Shown here: in pieces, positions 1 through 6,735 of the stretch
Numbering within the stretch: position 1 is the first letter of the stretch
Layout: each line of letters begins with the position of its first letter
NCBI GenBank assembly: GCA_020851835.1
Contig: JADZBZ010000484.1
Span: 1 to 13,801, forward strand
Reading direction: 5' to 3'
Length of the DNA stretch: 13,801 nt
From: Acidobacteriota bacterium
GTDB taxonomy: Bacteria; Acidobacteriota; Vicinamibacteria; Vicinamibacterales; UBA2999
Made by a program: the position numbers and the translations under genes
The notes under the pieces: generated by a model
Databases searched by the model: none
Told to the model about the DNA's origin: nothing
Seen by the model: only the letters and a program-made list of their open reading frames with translations

Positions 1-269
1 AGCTGGCCGACGAGCTGCGGGCGTGGTGCCTCGCCGGCGAGCGCAAGAAGCTGGCGCACCTCGCCCAGACCCTGAAGCCGACCCTCAGCCTGTTCGACGT
101 GGCGGCCGCCGAGGCGGCCGGGCGGCTACATGCGGCGGCCGAGACTGAATCGCCCGGCGGCGCGGCGTACGAGGTGCTGGCCCTCGAGCACGAAATCTGG
201 CGGGTGGTCGCGAACTGGCAGACCACCGACGGGGCCGATGCCCGCCCGGCAACCGAGGACCCGTCGTGA
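1..269 (+). CDS. C-terminal fragment of an Hpt-like (histidine phosphotransfer) protein
   Basis: The gene enters from the left edge; the open frame runs from base 3 to a TGA at 267-269, giving 88 visible residues. The start lies outside the window. The visible part reads like the core helices of an Hpt domain: an amphipathic helix with the pattern AxxLxxxAQTLKPTLSLF, followed by an Ala-rich helix (AAAEAAGRLHAAA) and a final helix near EHEIWRVVANW. In Hpt domains the matching motif is H-S/T-L-K-G, where the His carries the phosphate. Here that position is Gln (codon 66-68), although a His lies three residues earlier (57-59). The domain may therefore be unable to relay phosphate, or may be a structural or inhibitory relative. 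The stop overlaps the GTG start of the next gene (GTGA), so the two are probably co-translated. It could be the tail of a larger hybrid kinase or CheA-like protein. The family call is moderate, based on pattern only. Confidence 0.55.
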   Translation, partial: LADELRAWCLAGERKKLAHLAQTLKPTLSLFDVAAAEAAGRLHAAAETESPGGAAYEVLALEHEIWRVVANWQTTDGADARPATEDPS

Positions 270-1582
270 ACATCCTGATCGCCGATGACGATGCGCTGGT
301 TCGGCTGGCCCTCAACCGGGTGGTGCAGCGGGTGGGTGCGACCCACGTCACGGAGGTGAGCAACGGCCTCGATGCGATCGATCGTCTCGAGAACGGGCGT
401 TACGACCTGCTGGTGCTCGATCTGGTGATGCCCGGAATGGACGGTTTCGAGGTGCTCCAGATGGTGCGCGCATCATCGGATTATCGCGACTTGCCGGTCG
501 TCGTGGTCAGCTCCGTGCGCGACGAGCGCGGCATCGCCGACGTCATCAGGCTGGGCATCACCGACTACGTCTCGAAGCCCCTGCGCTCGGAACGCATCAC
601 GACCCGACTGAGCCGGGCGCTGCAGACGGCCGCCGCGGCCGGTACCGAGAACGGCCGGCGCACCGCCTCGTGTCTCGAGCCGGGCAAGCCGCTGATGATC
701 GTCGACGCCAACGGCGACTTCCGCCAGTTCTTCGGCAGCGTGATGAACCCGCGCAACCCCGTCGCCGAAATACCCAACGGAGCGCTGGCCCTGAAGATGT
801 GTTTCGAGTCGCCGCCCTCGGCGCTCTTCGTAGGGCCCGACATCGGCGCGCTGCCGCCCGAGGCGCTGGTGCGCAAGCTGCGCGAGAGCGGCAGGGGGCC
901 GCGCACCACGCTGGTGGGTGCGTGGCCGAAATCCATGCTCGACGCGGCGCGTGCCAGCGGCCTCTTCGACGAGGTCATCGCGCGCACGTTCGTGCCCCAG
1001 GTCCTGCTCCAGCAGCTCAATACCGTGTTCGCCCGCGGCGTGGCCGACACCCTGCAGGCCCTCCTCGAGTCGCTCGCACCCAAGACCCAATCGGCCGTCG
1101 AACAGGCCTTCGGCATGATGCTGGGCACCGAGCTCGTGCCGTCGTCGGGCCCACTCCCCGACGGGGCGTTGGCGATTGCCTCGGTCGACATCGCGCGCGA
1201 GGTCGGGGACCATCTGCAGTTCCGCATCGTCGCACCGGTGGTCCGCGCCCGCGAGTTCGCATCCCGGCTCCTGCTGATTGACGATGCCACCGATGACGAT
1301 GCGCTGTCGGGTATCACCGAGGTGTCCAACGTCATCGCGGCCCGGCTGCAGAAGTCGCTGAGCGACCTCGGCCCTGAGGCGACCTGCGGCACACCTCAGG
1401 CACGTCTGGCCGAGTTTGCGAAAGGCCTCGACGAGCCGTCGCCCACACGGCTCATCCAGTGCTTTGCCGACGAGGCTGGCGACGTGCTGTTCGGCATCGA
1501 GCTCGGCGCCGCGGGCGCGGCGGAGATGGCCGTCGCCGGCGTGTCGCCCGCTGAGGTTCACTCGGGAGGGGCGGCCGCCTGA
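266..1582 (+). CDS. Response regulator: receiver, degenerate second receiver, CheX-like domain
   Basis: A 438-aa cytoplasmic signalling protein. Residues 1-118 are a complete receiver: acidic pair D8/D9, phospho-acceptor D52 in LVLDLVMPGMDG, S82 in the Thr/Ser position, and K104 in VSKPL. Residues 141-257 look like a second receiver fold (LMIVDANGDFRQ, then ALFVGPDIG), but the acceptor Asp position appears to be Gly190 and no clear KP motif follows, so it is probably not phosphorylated. Residues 260-385 resemble CheX/CheC chemotaxis phosphatases: a helix with AVEQAFGMMLG and then the E-x-x-N pattern in TEVSNVIA (E352, N355), the residues CheX uses on phospho-CheY. A role in removing phosphate from a receiver, or in binding one, is inferred. 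The GTG start overlaps the upstream TGA by four bases, and a kinase gene follows 11 bases after the stop. The receiver call is near certain; the CheX-like call is moderate. Confidence 0.88.
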   Translation: MNILIADDDALVRLALNRVVQRVGATHVTEVSNGLDAIDRLENGRYDLLVLDLVMPGMDGFEVLQMVRASSDYRDLPVVVVSSVRDERGIADVIRLGITDYVSKPLRSERITTRLSRALQTAAAAGTENGRRTASCLEPGKPLMIVDANGDFRQFFGSVMNPRNPVAEIPNGALALKMCFESPPSALFVGPDIGALPPEALVRKLRESGRGPRTTLVGAWPKSMLDAARASGLFDEVIARTFVPQVLLQQLNTVFARGVADTLQALLESLAPKTQSAVEQAFGMMLGTELVPSSGPLPDGALAIASVDIAREVGDHLQFRIVAPVVRAREFASRLLLIDDATDDDALSGITEVSNVIAARLQKSLSDLGPEATCGTPQARLAEFAKGLDEPSPTRLIQCFADEAGDVLFGIELGAAGAAEMAVAGVSPAEVHSGGAAA

Positions 1583-1593
1583 CCGCCGTAACC

Positions 1594-3375
1594 ATGCTGT
1601 TGCACGATGTCTGCGCCAGCACTCACGGACGCGACCGGCGCGGCCTGCTGCGCCGCCTGAGCGCACGGGTTCCACTCCGATCGCTCACGGCCAGGCTCAC
1701 CGCCATTGCCGTGGTCACCAGCACGGTGTCCACCGGGGCCGCGGCCGCGGTGCATCTGGCCCTCGACGCGGTCGGACTCACGCAGCGGCCCGGCATCTCC
1801 CTCGCCATCTGGAGCCTGCTGGTAGCCACCACCACGCTGCTGTCGGCAGTGCTGGCGTATCGTCTGCAGCAACTCGTGTCGATGCCGCTCCTGCGGCTCG
1901 CGGCGGCCATGCGGCGCGTCACCGGCGAGCAGTGCTACGAGGTGCGCGTGGCCGGCGACGACCGGGGCGAGATTGGCGAGCTCATCGACGGCTTCAACGA
2001 GATGCTGGGCACCGTCCAGCGGCGCGACGTGGAGCTGGTTGAGCATCGTATCGGCCTCGAACACCAAGTGGAGGAGCGCACGCGCGAACTGCGTGCGGTC
2101 AACGCCGCGCTCGTCGAGGCGCTCGACCGCGCGATGGACGCCAGCCGCGCCAAGAGCGAGTTCCTGGCCAACATGAGCCACGAAATCCGCACCCCGATGA
2201 ACGGCATCCTGGGCATGACCGAAATCGTGCTCCTGAGTCAACTCGACCCCGACCAGCGTGACAGCGTCGAGACCATCAGGGCCTCGGCTGAGTCGCTCCT
2301 GTCCATCCTGAACGACGTGCTGGACTTTTCGAAGATCGAGTCGCGCCGGCTCGACCTCGAAGCCATCGCTTTCTCGCCCGCCGAGGTCGTACGGGCGTCG
2401 CTGACGCCGATGGCCGGCACGGCCCGCCAGAAGGGGCTGTCGCTCGTGAGTGCGGTGTGCGCCGGTGTCCCGCCGCAAGTGATGGGCGATCCGGTGCGGT
2501 TCCGGCAGGTGGTGACCAACCTGGTCGGTAACGCGCTCAAGTTCACCGAGCAGGGCGCCATCCGCGTGGAGATACGCGCCGAGCCGGGTGACCACGGCCG
2601 CGTGCGGCTGCACGTGGCGGTCATCGATACCGGCATCGGCATCGACTCCGAACGCCAGGCCATCATCTTCGAAGCCTTCCGGCAGGCCGATGGGTCCACG
2701 ACGAGGCGGTTCGGCGGCACGGGCCTGGGCCTGGCCATCTGCACCTCGCTGGTCAGTCTGATGCACGGCCGCATCTGGGTCGACAGCCGCCCGGGGCACG
2801 GCAGCGCCTTCCACTTCACAGTCGAGTTCGACCTCCCGCCGGTGACCTCGCAGCCGAAGGAGGCCGACGCGCCGCCTGCCCCCACCGGGTTCAGCCCTGC
2901 CGACGCGCCGCGCGCGGTGCTGCTGGCCGAGGACAACGCGGTCAACCAGCGCGTGGCGATGGGCATGCTCACCTCACGCGGCCATCACGTCACCGTGGTT
3001 GCCAACGGCCTCGAGGCCGTGGACGCTCTCGCGCGGGCGACCTTCGACGTGGTGTTGATGGACCTGCAGATGCCGGTGATGGATGGCCTGTCGGCAACCG
3101 CTGCCATCCGAGCCCGCGAACGCGAACGCGGCGGCCACACGCGCATCGTCGCGATGACCGCGCACGCGATGAACGCCGACCGGGCGCGCTGCGTGGCCGC
3201 CGGGATGGACGACTTCATCACCAAGCCGGTCGTGCCGGCCATCCTGTTCGAGGCGATTGAACGTGCGGAGCGCGCGCGCGCCGGCCGGCCCGGTGCCGCG
3301 CGGGCGCAGGCGGCCCGTGTCCCCGCGAGCCCTTCACGCTCGCTGCCCCTCAGCGCCGCCCTCGCGATCAACTGA
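1594..3375 (+). CDS. Membrane-bound hybrid sensor histidine kinase (HAMP-HisKA-HATPase-REC)
   Basis: 593 aa. Two hydrophobic helices (about residues 34-57 and 68-89) are separated by only about ten residues, so there is almost no periplasmic sensor domain. A HAMP-like linker (90-145) and a coiled coil (145-188) lead to the HisKA domain with the phospho-acceptor H195 in NMSHEIRTPMNG. The ATPase domain shows the N box (N309, N313), the G1 box DTGIGI (345-350), the F box around FEAFRQ (359-364) and the G2 box GGTGLGL (374-380). A C-terminal receiver has D447, acceptor D490 in LMDLQMPVMDG, T522 and K544 in ITKPV. All catalytic residues are present, so it should autophosphorylate and pass phosphate to its own receiver. 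No Hpt domain follows, and the Hpt-like protein two genes upstream has Gln at the phosphate position, so its relay partner is probably elsewhere. The start at 1594 is not certain; the nearest purine-rich stretch (1564-1571) is 22 bases away. Confidence 0.95.
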   Translation: MLLHDVCASTHGRDRRGLLRRLSARVPLRSLTARLTAIAVVTSTVSTGAAAAVHLALDAVGLTQRPGISLAIWSLLVATTTLLSAVLAYRLQQLVSMPLLRLAAAMRRVTGEQCYEVRVAGDDRGEIGELIDGFNEMLGTVQRRDVELVEHRIGLEHQVEERTRELRAVNAALVEALDRAMDASRAKSEFLANMSHEIRTPMNGILGMTEIVLLSQLDPDQRDSVETIRASAESLLSILNDVLDFSKIESRRLDLEAIAFSPAEVVRASLTPMAGTARQKGLSLVSAVCAGVPPQVMGDPVRFRQVVTNLVGNALKFTEQGAIRVEIRAEPGDHGRVRLHVAVIDTGIGIDSERQAIIFEAFRQADGSTTRRFGGTGLGLAICTSLVSLMHGRIWVDSRPGHGSAFHFTVEFDLPPVTSQPKEADAPPAPTGFSPADAPRAVLLAEDNAVNQRVAMGMLTSRGHHVTVVANGLEAVDALARATFDVVLMDLQMPVMDGLSATAAIRARERERGGHTRIVAMTAHAMNADRARCVAAGMDDFITKPVVPAILFEAIERAERARAGRPGAARAQAARVPASPSRSLPLSAALAIN

Positions 3376-3479
3376 GGCGTCCGGGTGATGAGCCCTTCCG
3401 TGAAGAGGAGTGAGCCTGTTGAGGGAGCCGTCCGGCGCCGCCCGCGCCCGGCGTTGGCCGCCGGCGGCCGAGGCAGACC
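3376..3479. other. Convergent intergenic region with GC-rich dyads
   Basis: This 104-base gap separates the plus-strand kinase from the minus-strand stator operon, so transcription converges here. It holds a short hairpin, CCGGCG-TTGGC-CGCCGG (3448-3464), and an overlapping 14-bp palindrome GGCCGCCGGCGGCC (3456-3469). Neither is followed by a T-run on either strand, so they are not typical intrinsic terminators, but they are the only candidates between the two operons. No convincing small gene is seen. Confidence 0.35.
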
Positions 3480-4067
3480 TCAGGCGGGGTTGAGGGTGTC
3501 GAACAGCGCCAGACGCGCCGCCTCGCGGAGACCCCGCGCGGTGATGGGCTTCTCGATGAACGCCGCTCCCGCTTCGAGTTCCACCCGGCTGTCGAAGAGC
3601 TGATCCACGTACCTTGTCTGGTAGAGCACCTTGACGTGCGGTGAGCGGGTGCGGACGTGCCGGGCGAGCTCGCGCCCGTGCATGCCCGCCATCATGTAGT
3701 CGGTGACGAGCAGGTCGGGTCCCGGGCCGCCCGCCAGCTTGTCGATCAATTCCGCTCCCGAAAGCGCTGTCGTCACGTCGACGTTCTCGGTGGCCAGGAT
3801 GTCTGCCAGCAGGTCCAGCACCAGCAGCTCATCGTCCACCACCGCCACGTGCTTCCGTACGGGCAGGGGCCTCAGCTCGGGCAGCGCCGGCCGGGCACCC
3901 GGCCGCAGGGGCAGGGTCGTGTCGAGCGTCAGTCGGATGTCGGGGACGTAGAGCGGTGTCCGCACCGCGCCGGGCTCGGCGGGGTGCGTGGCCAGGAGCC
4001 ACGCCTCATCGGATGACACGCCGGAGGATCGTCGCGAGCGCAGGCGGAAGGTCATGCGTCGCTCCAT
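3480..4067 (-). CDS. Single-receiver response regulator with a Pro/Arg-rich N-terminal extension
   Basis: 195 aa. The receiver domain fills residues 72-190: acidic pair D78/D79 in VAVVDDE, acceptor D123 in LLVTDYMMAGMHG, T151 in the switch position (LYQTRY) and K173 in IEKPI. There is no output domain after it, so it should act by protein contact, as CheY does. The first 70 residues are rich in Pro and Arg, look disordered, and match no family I recognise. The ATG start is favoured because it overlaps the motB stop codon (TGATG) and so can be translationally coupled; a shorter start at GTG 74 would cut into the first strand of the receiver. Last gene of the stator operon, which suggests a role in motor or stator control. 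That role is inference; the receiver call is firm. Confidence 0.9.
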   Translation of the reverse strand: MERRMTFRLRSRRSSGVSSDEAWLLATHPAEPGAVRTPLYVPDIRLTLDTTLPLRPGARPALPELRPLPVRKHVAVVDDELLVLDLLADILATENVDVTTALSGAELIDKLAGGPGPDLLVTDYMMAGMHGRELARHVRTRSPHVKVLYQTRYVDQLFDSRVELEAGAAFIEKPITARGLREAARLALFDTLNPA

Positions 4068-4951
4068 CAGTCGTGTTTCGCGGGTGCCGGGGCGGATGCC
4101 GCCGGCCCGGCCGTGTCAGGCACCGGCGAGGCCGGCAGCTCCTGCCCCTGGCGGATGGCGCTGTCGAGCGCCGCCGCCGCCTGGCTGCGCACGACGATCG
4201 ACACGCGCCGGTTGCGCGGGTCCAGAGGACTGTCCTTGAGGTGCAGCTGGGTGTCGGCAAAACCGCGCACGCCCCTCACCTGGCCGCCGTTCAGGCCGGC
4301 GTGTTCCATGGCGCGGCGGGCGGCGTTGGCACGGTCGGCCGACAGCTCCCAGTTGCCGTAACGGGTGTCGTTGGCATACGGGCGGCGGTCGGTGTGTCCC
4401 TCGAGGACGACCTCGTTTTCGAGCTTGGTCAGCTCGCCGCTGATGATCTGGAGGATGCGCTCGCTCTCGCCGCGCAGCTCCGCGCTGCCGCTGTCGAAGA
4501 AGCTCGAGTCGGCCCGCTCGATGAGCTCGATCTTCAGCCCTTCGGCGGTTACGGTGAACTCGATCTGGTCGGCCAGCCGCGCCAGACTCGGGCTCTCGGT
4601 GAGCATCTGCTTGATGTGTTCGGCCGCTCCCGCCAGCACGCGCTGTTCCTGCAGCAGGGCGCGGGCATCGGGCGGCGGCACGGGCGTCGGCGCCCCGCCG
4701 GGCTCCACGCCGGGGCGGCCCCCGGGCAGCAGGCCCGTTGATTTCTCGTAGTCGAACACGCCGGGCTCGCGGAAGTAGCCTGCCACCGAAGCGCGGACCT
4801 CCTGGCTCTGCGTGACGAGCCACATCACCAGGAAGAACGCCATCATGGCGGTGACGAAGTCGGCGTAGGCGACCTTCCACGCGCCGCCGTGGTGGCCGCC
4901 GTGGTGGCCGCCCTTCTTCTTGACGATGATGATCGGAGTCGGGGATTTCAT
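4067..4951 (-). CDS. motB: Flagellar motor stator protein MotB
   Basis: 294 aa from the chosen start. MotB and MotA form the ion-conducting stator that is anchored to peptidoglycan and drives rotation. A short Lys-rich, His/Gly-rich cytoplasmic tail (GGHHGGHHGG) leads into one transmembrane helix (about residues 25-46), containing the ion-binding Asp31 in AYADFVTAMMAFF. A plug/linker region and a Pro-rich stretch (about 75-97) follow. The C-terminal OmpA-like peptidoglycan-binding domain (about 135-256) shows VVLEGHTDRRPY, LSADRANAARR and DPRNRRVSIVV. The frame is open back to 4993, but the ATG at 4949-4951 is preferred: it gives the usual MotB N-terminus (MKSPTPIIIVKKK) and sits five bases after the motA stop, whereas the longer start would overlap motA. 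The stop overlaps the next gene's start. Ion type is probably protons, since the partner resembles E. coli MotA. Confidence 0.96.
   Translation of the reverse strand: MKSPTPIIIVKKKGGHHGGHHGGAWKVAYADFVTAMMAFFLVMWLVTQSQEVRASVAGYFREPGVFDYEKSTGLLPGGRPGVEPGGAPTPVPPPDARALLQEQRVLAGAAEHIKQMLTESPSLARLADQIEFTVTAEGLKIELIERADSSFFDSGSAELRGESERILQIISGELTKLENEVVLEGHTDRRPYANDTRYGNWELSADRANAARRAMEHAGLNGGQVRGVRGFADTQLHLKDSPLDPRNRRVSIVVRSQAAAALDSAIRQGQELPASPVPDTAGPAASAPAPAKHD
4883..4912. repeat. 2.5-copy, 12-bp tandem repeat inside motB
   Basis: The unit GCCGCCGTGGTG is present twice with a further half copy. On the coding strand it encodes the HHGG repeats just before the MotB transmembrane helix. Such a perfect short repeat could change length by slippage in steps of four residues without breaking the frame. 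His/Gly tails are common in this position in MotB proteins, so the repeat is probably protein-driven. Confidence 0.7.
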
Positions 4952-4956
4952 GGCGC

Positions 4957-5826
4957 TCACGCCGCCGCCTGCTCGGACCGGGTAGCCCGGCACAGCTTCT
5001 CGGTTTCCTCGAAGCTCGGCCTGACGTCATGCGGCAGCACGCGGCGGGCGAACTCCACCGCGATGGCCGGTGGCAGCCCCTTGAAGGTCGCCATCACGCC
5101 GGCCTTCATGCACAGCTCGTAGCGGCCGTCTTCCTGCACCCGCTGCTCGATGGCACCCGCCAGCGGCTGCGCGAAGCCGTACGACATCAGAATCCCGAGG
5201 AAGGTGCCGACCAGCGCGGCGCCCACGTGGTGCCCGATCTCCTCGGGCGGGCCGTCGATGGCCTGCATCGTGATGACGATGCCCAGCACGGCGGCAACGA
5301 TGCCCAGGCCGGGCAACGCGTCAGCCACCTTGGTCAACGCTGCCGCAGGGCTCTTTTCGTCCTCGTGATGGACCTGCAGGTCCTCCTCCATCAGCGCGTC
5401 GAGGTCGTGCGCCTGCATGCCGCCGACGATGATGACCTTGATCGAGTCCGACAGGAACGCCAGCGAGTGATGCCGGCTGAGGAATTTCGGGAACTTCGCC
5501 AGGATGGCGCTCTGGTGCGGGTTCTCGAAATGCGGCTCGAGCGCCATGATGCCGGTCTGCTGCGCCAGGCGAAAGAGCTGGTACATCATCTGCAGCAGGT
5601 CGGCGAAGTCCTGCTGCGCCAGGCCCGGCTTGAGCGTGCCCTGGCACTGCTTCAGCAGCTTGGCCAGCACCTTCGGCGGCGTGCTGATCATCATGCTGCC
5701 GGCGGCCGCGCCGCCGATGATGATGAACTCGGAGGGCTGGAGCAGCAGGAGCATGTGGCCTCCGGCCATCAGGTACCCGCCCGCCACCGAGACCAGCACG
5801 ATCACGATTCCAACGATGAGCAACAT
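4957..5826 (-). CDS. motA: Flagellar motor stator protein MotA
   Basis: 289 aa, the normal length of E. coli-type MotA. Four transmembrane segments are visible: about 1-20, 31-48, 172-192 and 202-224. The large cytoplasmic loop (50-165) contacts the rotor protein FliG. The two prolines needed for torque are present: P172 in ADALPGLGIVAAVLG and P221 in YGFAQPLAG. In the loop, the conserved charged pair of E. coli (R90, E98) aligns with Q89 and E97, so the Arg is missing while R86 lies close by. The C-terminus has the family ending PPAIAVEFARR and RPSFEE. A Shine-Dalgarno sequence GAGGGA (minus strand, 5832-5837) lies five bases before the ATG. It follows the HD-GYP-like gene by 28 bases and precedes motB by five, so it sits in the middle of an operon. 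Confidence 0.97.
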   Translation of the reverse strand: MLLIVGIVIVLVSVAGGYLMAGGHMLLLLQPSEFIIIGGAAAGSMMISTPPKVLAKLLKQCQGTLKPGLAQQDFADLLQMMYQLFRLAQQTGIMALEPHFENPHQSAILAKFPKFLSRHHSLAFLSDSIKVIIVGGMQAHDLDALMEEDLQVHHEDEKSPAAALTKVADALPGLGIVAAVLGIVITMQAIDGPPEEIGHHVGAALVGTFLGILMSYGFAQPLAGAIEQRVQEDGRYELCMKAGVMATFKGLPPAIAVEFARRVLPHDVRPSFEETEKLCRATRSEQAAA

Positions 5827-5854
5827 GTCTTTCCCTCAGTGAGCGCGAGGAGGT

Positions 5855-6532
5855 CTAGTTCATCCGTGCAGCCGACGACCACCACGGCACGAGGGGCGGC
5901 GGGACGTCTTCTTCGCAGCGCAGCCACGCGGCCACCACCTCCGGATCGAAGCGCGACCCGGCCTGTCGCACGAGCTCGGCGCTGGCCGTTTCGGCCGGTG
6001 CGGCGAGCGCCTCGCAGATGAGGTTGAGCGCATCGAGTGTGTCGGCGAGGTGCAGGACGCGCGCGGCCAGCGGGATGTCGTCGCCGCGCCGGCCTTCGGG
6101 AAACCCGGTACCGTCGAAACACTCCACCGACGCCGCCAGGATGGCGGCGGCCGGGGCGAGAAAGGCGATGTCCGCGGCCACCTCGCAGGCGACGCCTAGC
6201 TGCGCGGCCCGGCGTTCCAGCGTGGAGGCGTCCTGGCGGGTGGCGGCCAGCGCGGGCGGATCGGGTACCGCCAGCCGCCCGATGTCGTGCAGCAGCGCCG
6301 CCCGCTCGAGATCGGCCATCTGTTCGGCCGGCATGCCCAGCTCCTCGCCAATCTTGCTCGCCAGGTCGGCCACTCGGTGCAAGTGGGCCAGGGCCTCGCC
6401 GTCCCGGCGGTAGAGCCGCGAGAGCAGACCCTCGAGCGCGGCCGTGGACCCGACGCCGGTCTCGAGGAACGCGGCCGTCAGCCGCCAGGTGCGCTCGCTT
6501 TGATTGATTGCCGTCAGTGTCCGCCCGTTCAC
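5855..6532 (-). CDS. Degenerate HD-GYP family protein, first gene of the stator operon
   Basis: 225 aa, soluble. HD-GYP enzymes hydrolyse the second messenger cyclic di-GMP. The fold signature is clear: H50 and R53-V54 (HxxRV), the HD pair H82-D83 in LLHDIGRLAVPD, DGTGFPEG at 140-147 (F for Y in GYP), D164 in LADTLDAL, and GSRFDPEVV at 192-200. However, the HHE normally before DGxGYP reads S135-V136-E137, and the His of the earlier THxxIG motif is also absent. At least three metal ligands of true HD-GYP enzymes are therefore missing, so it may bind the nucleotide or a partner without cutting it. The GTG start is supported by a strong Shine-Dalgarno (AAGGAGGGG). Its position ahead of motA and motB suggests a link to motor control. 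Family call firm; catalytic loss inferred from motifs. Confidence 0.88.
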   Translation of the reverse strand: MNGRTLTAINQSERTWRLTAAFLETGVGSTAALEGLLSRLYRRDGEALAHLHRVADLASKIGEELGMPAEQMADLERAALLHDIGRLAVPDPPALAATRQDASTLERRAAQLGVACEVAADIAFLAPAAAILAASVECFDGTGFPEGRRGDDIPLAARVLHLADTLDALNLICEALAAPAETASAELVRQAGSRFDPEVVAAWLRCEEDVPPPLVPWWSSAARMN

Positions 6533-6534
6533 GT

Positions 6535-6543
6535 CCCCTCCTT
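6535..6543 (-). promoter_or_regulatory. Strong Shine-Dalgarno of the HD-GYP-like gene
   Basis: The minus strand reads AAGGAGGGG, ending just before GAC-GTG. It fixes the GTG at 6530-6532 as the start and is the best ribosome-binding site in the window, suggesting high initiation of the stator operon's first gene. Confidence 0.75.
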
Positions 6544-6585
6544 GTGCTCTGTGGGGAATCGACCACGAGGCGGAATCCTTGAAGG

Positions 6586-6601
6586 CGGCACACGCCTTGC
6601 C
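6586..6601 (+). promoter_or_regulatory. Candidate sigma-54 promoter for the glycosylation operon
   Basis: The plus strand reads CGGCACACGCCTTGCC. It has GG at 6587-6588 and GC at 6599-6600, exactly ten bases apart, inside GGCAC and TTGC blocks that match the known -24/-12 consensus (TGGCAC-N5-TTGCW) except at its two outer bases. Transcription would begin near 6611, about 125 bases before the Maf-like gene. Sigma-54 often drives flagellar genes, which fits the neighbours. No activator site is recognised; chance in GC-rich DNA is possible. Confidence 0.4.
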
Positions 6602-6615
6602 CCACCGGGGGGCGC

Positions 6616-6629
6616 GGCCCGGCCGGGCC
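6616..6629. repeat. 14-bp GC-only palindrome in the divergent region
   Basis: GGCCCGGCCGGGCC is perfectly self-complementary and lies just downstream of the predicted sigma-54 start point. It has no loop and no T-run, so it is not a standard terminator. It may be an operator or a chance result of extreme GC content. Confidence 0.25.
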
Positions 6630-6685
6630 CTGCCGATCGCGGCGTTCTCGCCGTCGATCCGGGCTGGGGCGACGGCCGAACGACG

Positions 6686-6711
6686 ACAGGTGTCGGCGAG
6701 TCGACACCTGT
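6686..6711. promoter_or_regulatory. Perfect 10-bp inverted repeat before the Maf-like gene
   Basis: Arms ACAGGTGTCG (6686-6695) and CGACACCTGT (6702-6711) are exact reverse complements around a six-base spacer. The element ends nine bases before the GAGGA ribosome-binding sequence (6721-6725) and 24 bases before the GTG start. As DNA it is shaped like a dimeric repressor's operator; as RNA it would form a stable hairpin close to the ribosome site. No T-run follows on either strand, which speaks against a terminator. The arms are less GC-biased than the surroundings, so chance is less likely than for the other palindromes. Confidence 0.55.
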
Positions 6712-6735
6712 TGACCGCGCGAGGACCGAACCAGC

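Noticed and set aside
473..1675. 400-aa open frame on the minus strand opposite the response regulator gene
   Set aside because: Its composition is dominated by Arg, Ala, Gly and His, it shows no domain, and the plus strand encodes clear receiver motifs. It is a GC-driven shadow.
1558..2814. 418-aa minus-strand frame opposite the hybrid kinase
   Set aside because: No recognisable motif; the opposite strand holds complete HisKA and ATPase boxes.
3385..3603. 72-aa plus-strand frame after the hybrid kinase
   Set aside because: Runs antisense into the receiver gene, has low-complexity Arg/Ala/Pro content and no domain.
4952..4993. Longer MotB start 14 codons upstream
   Set aside because: It would overlap the motA end by 37 bases and add a tail unlike other MotB proteins; the ATG at 4951 gives the normal N-terminus.
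6631..6636. GCCGAT resembling the -10 part of a flagellar sigma-28 promoter
   Set aside because: No TAAA-like -35 element lies at the right distance, and the rest of the -10 does not match.
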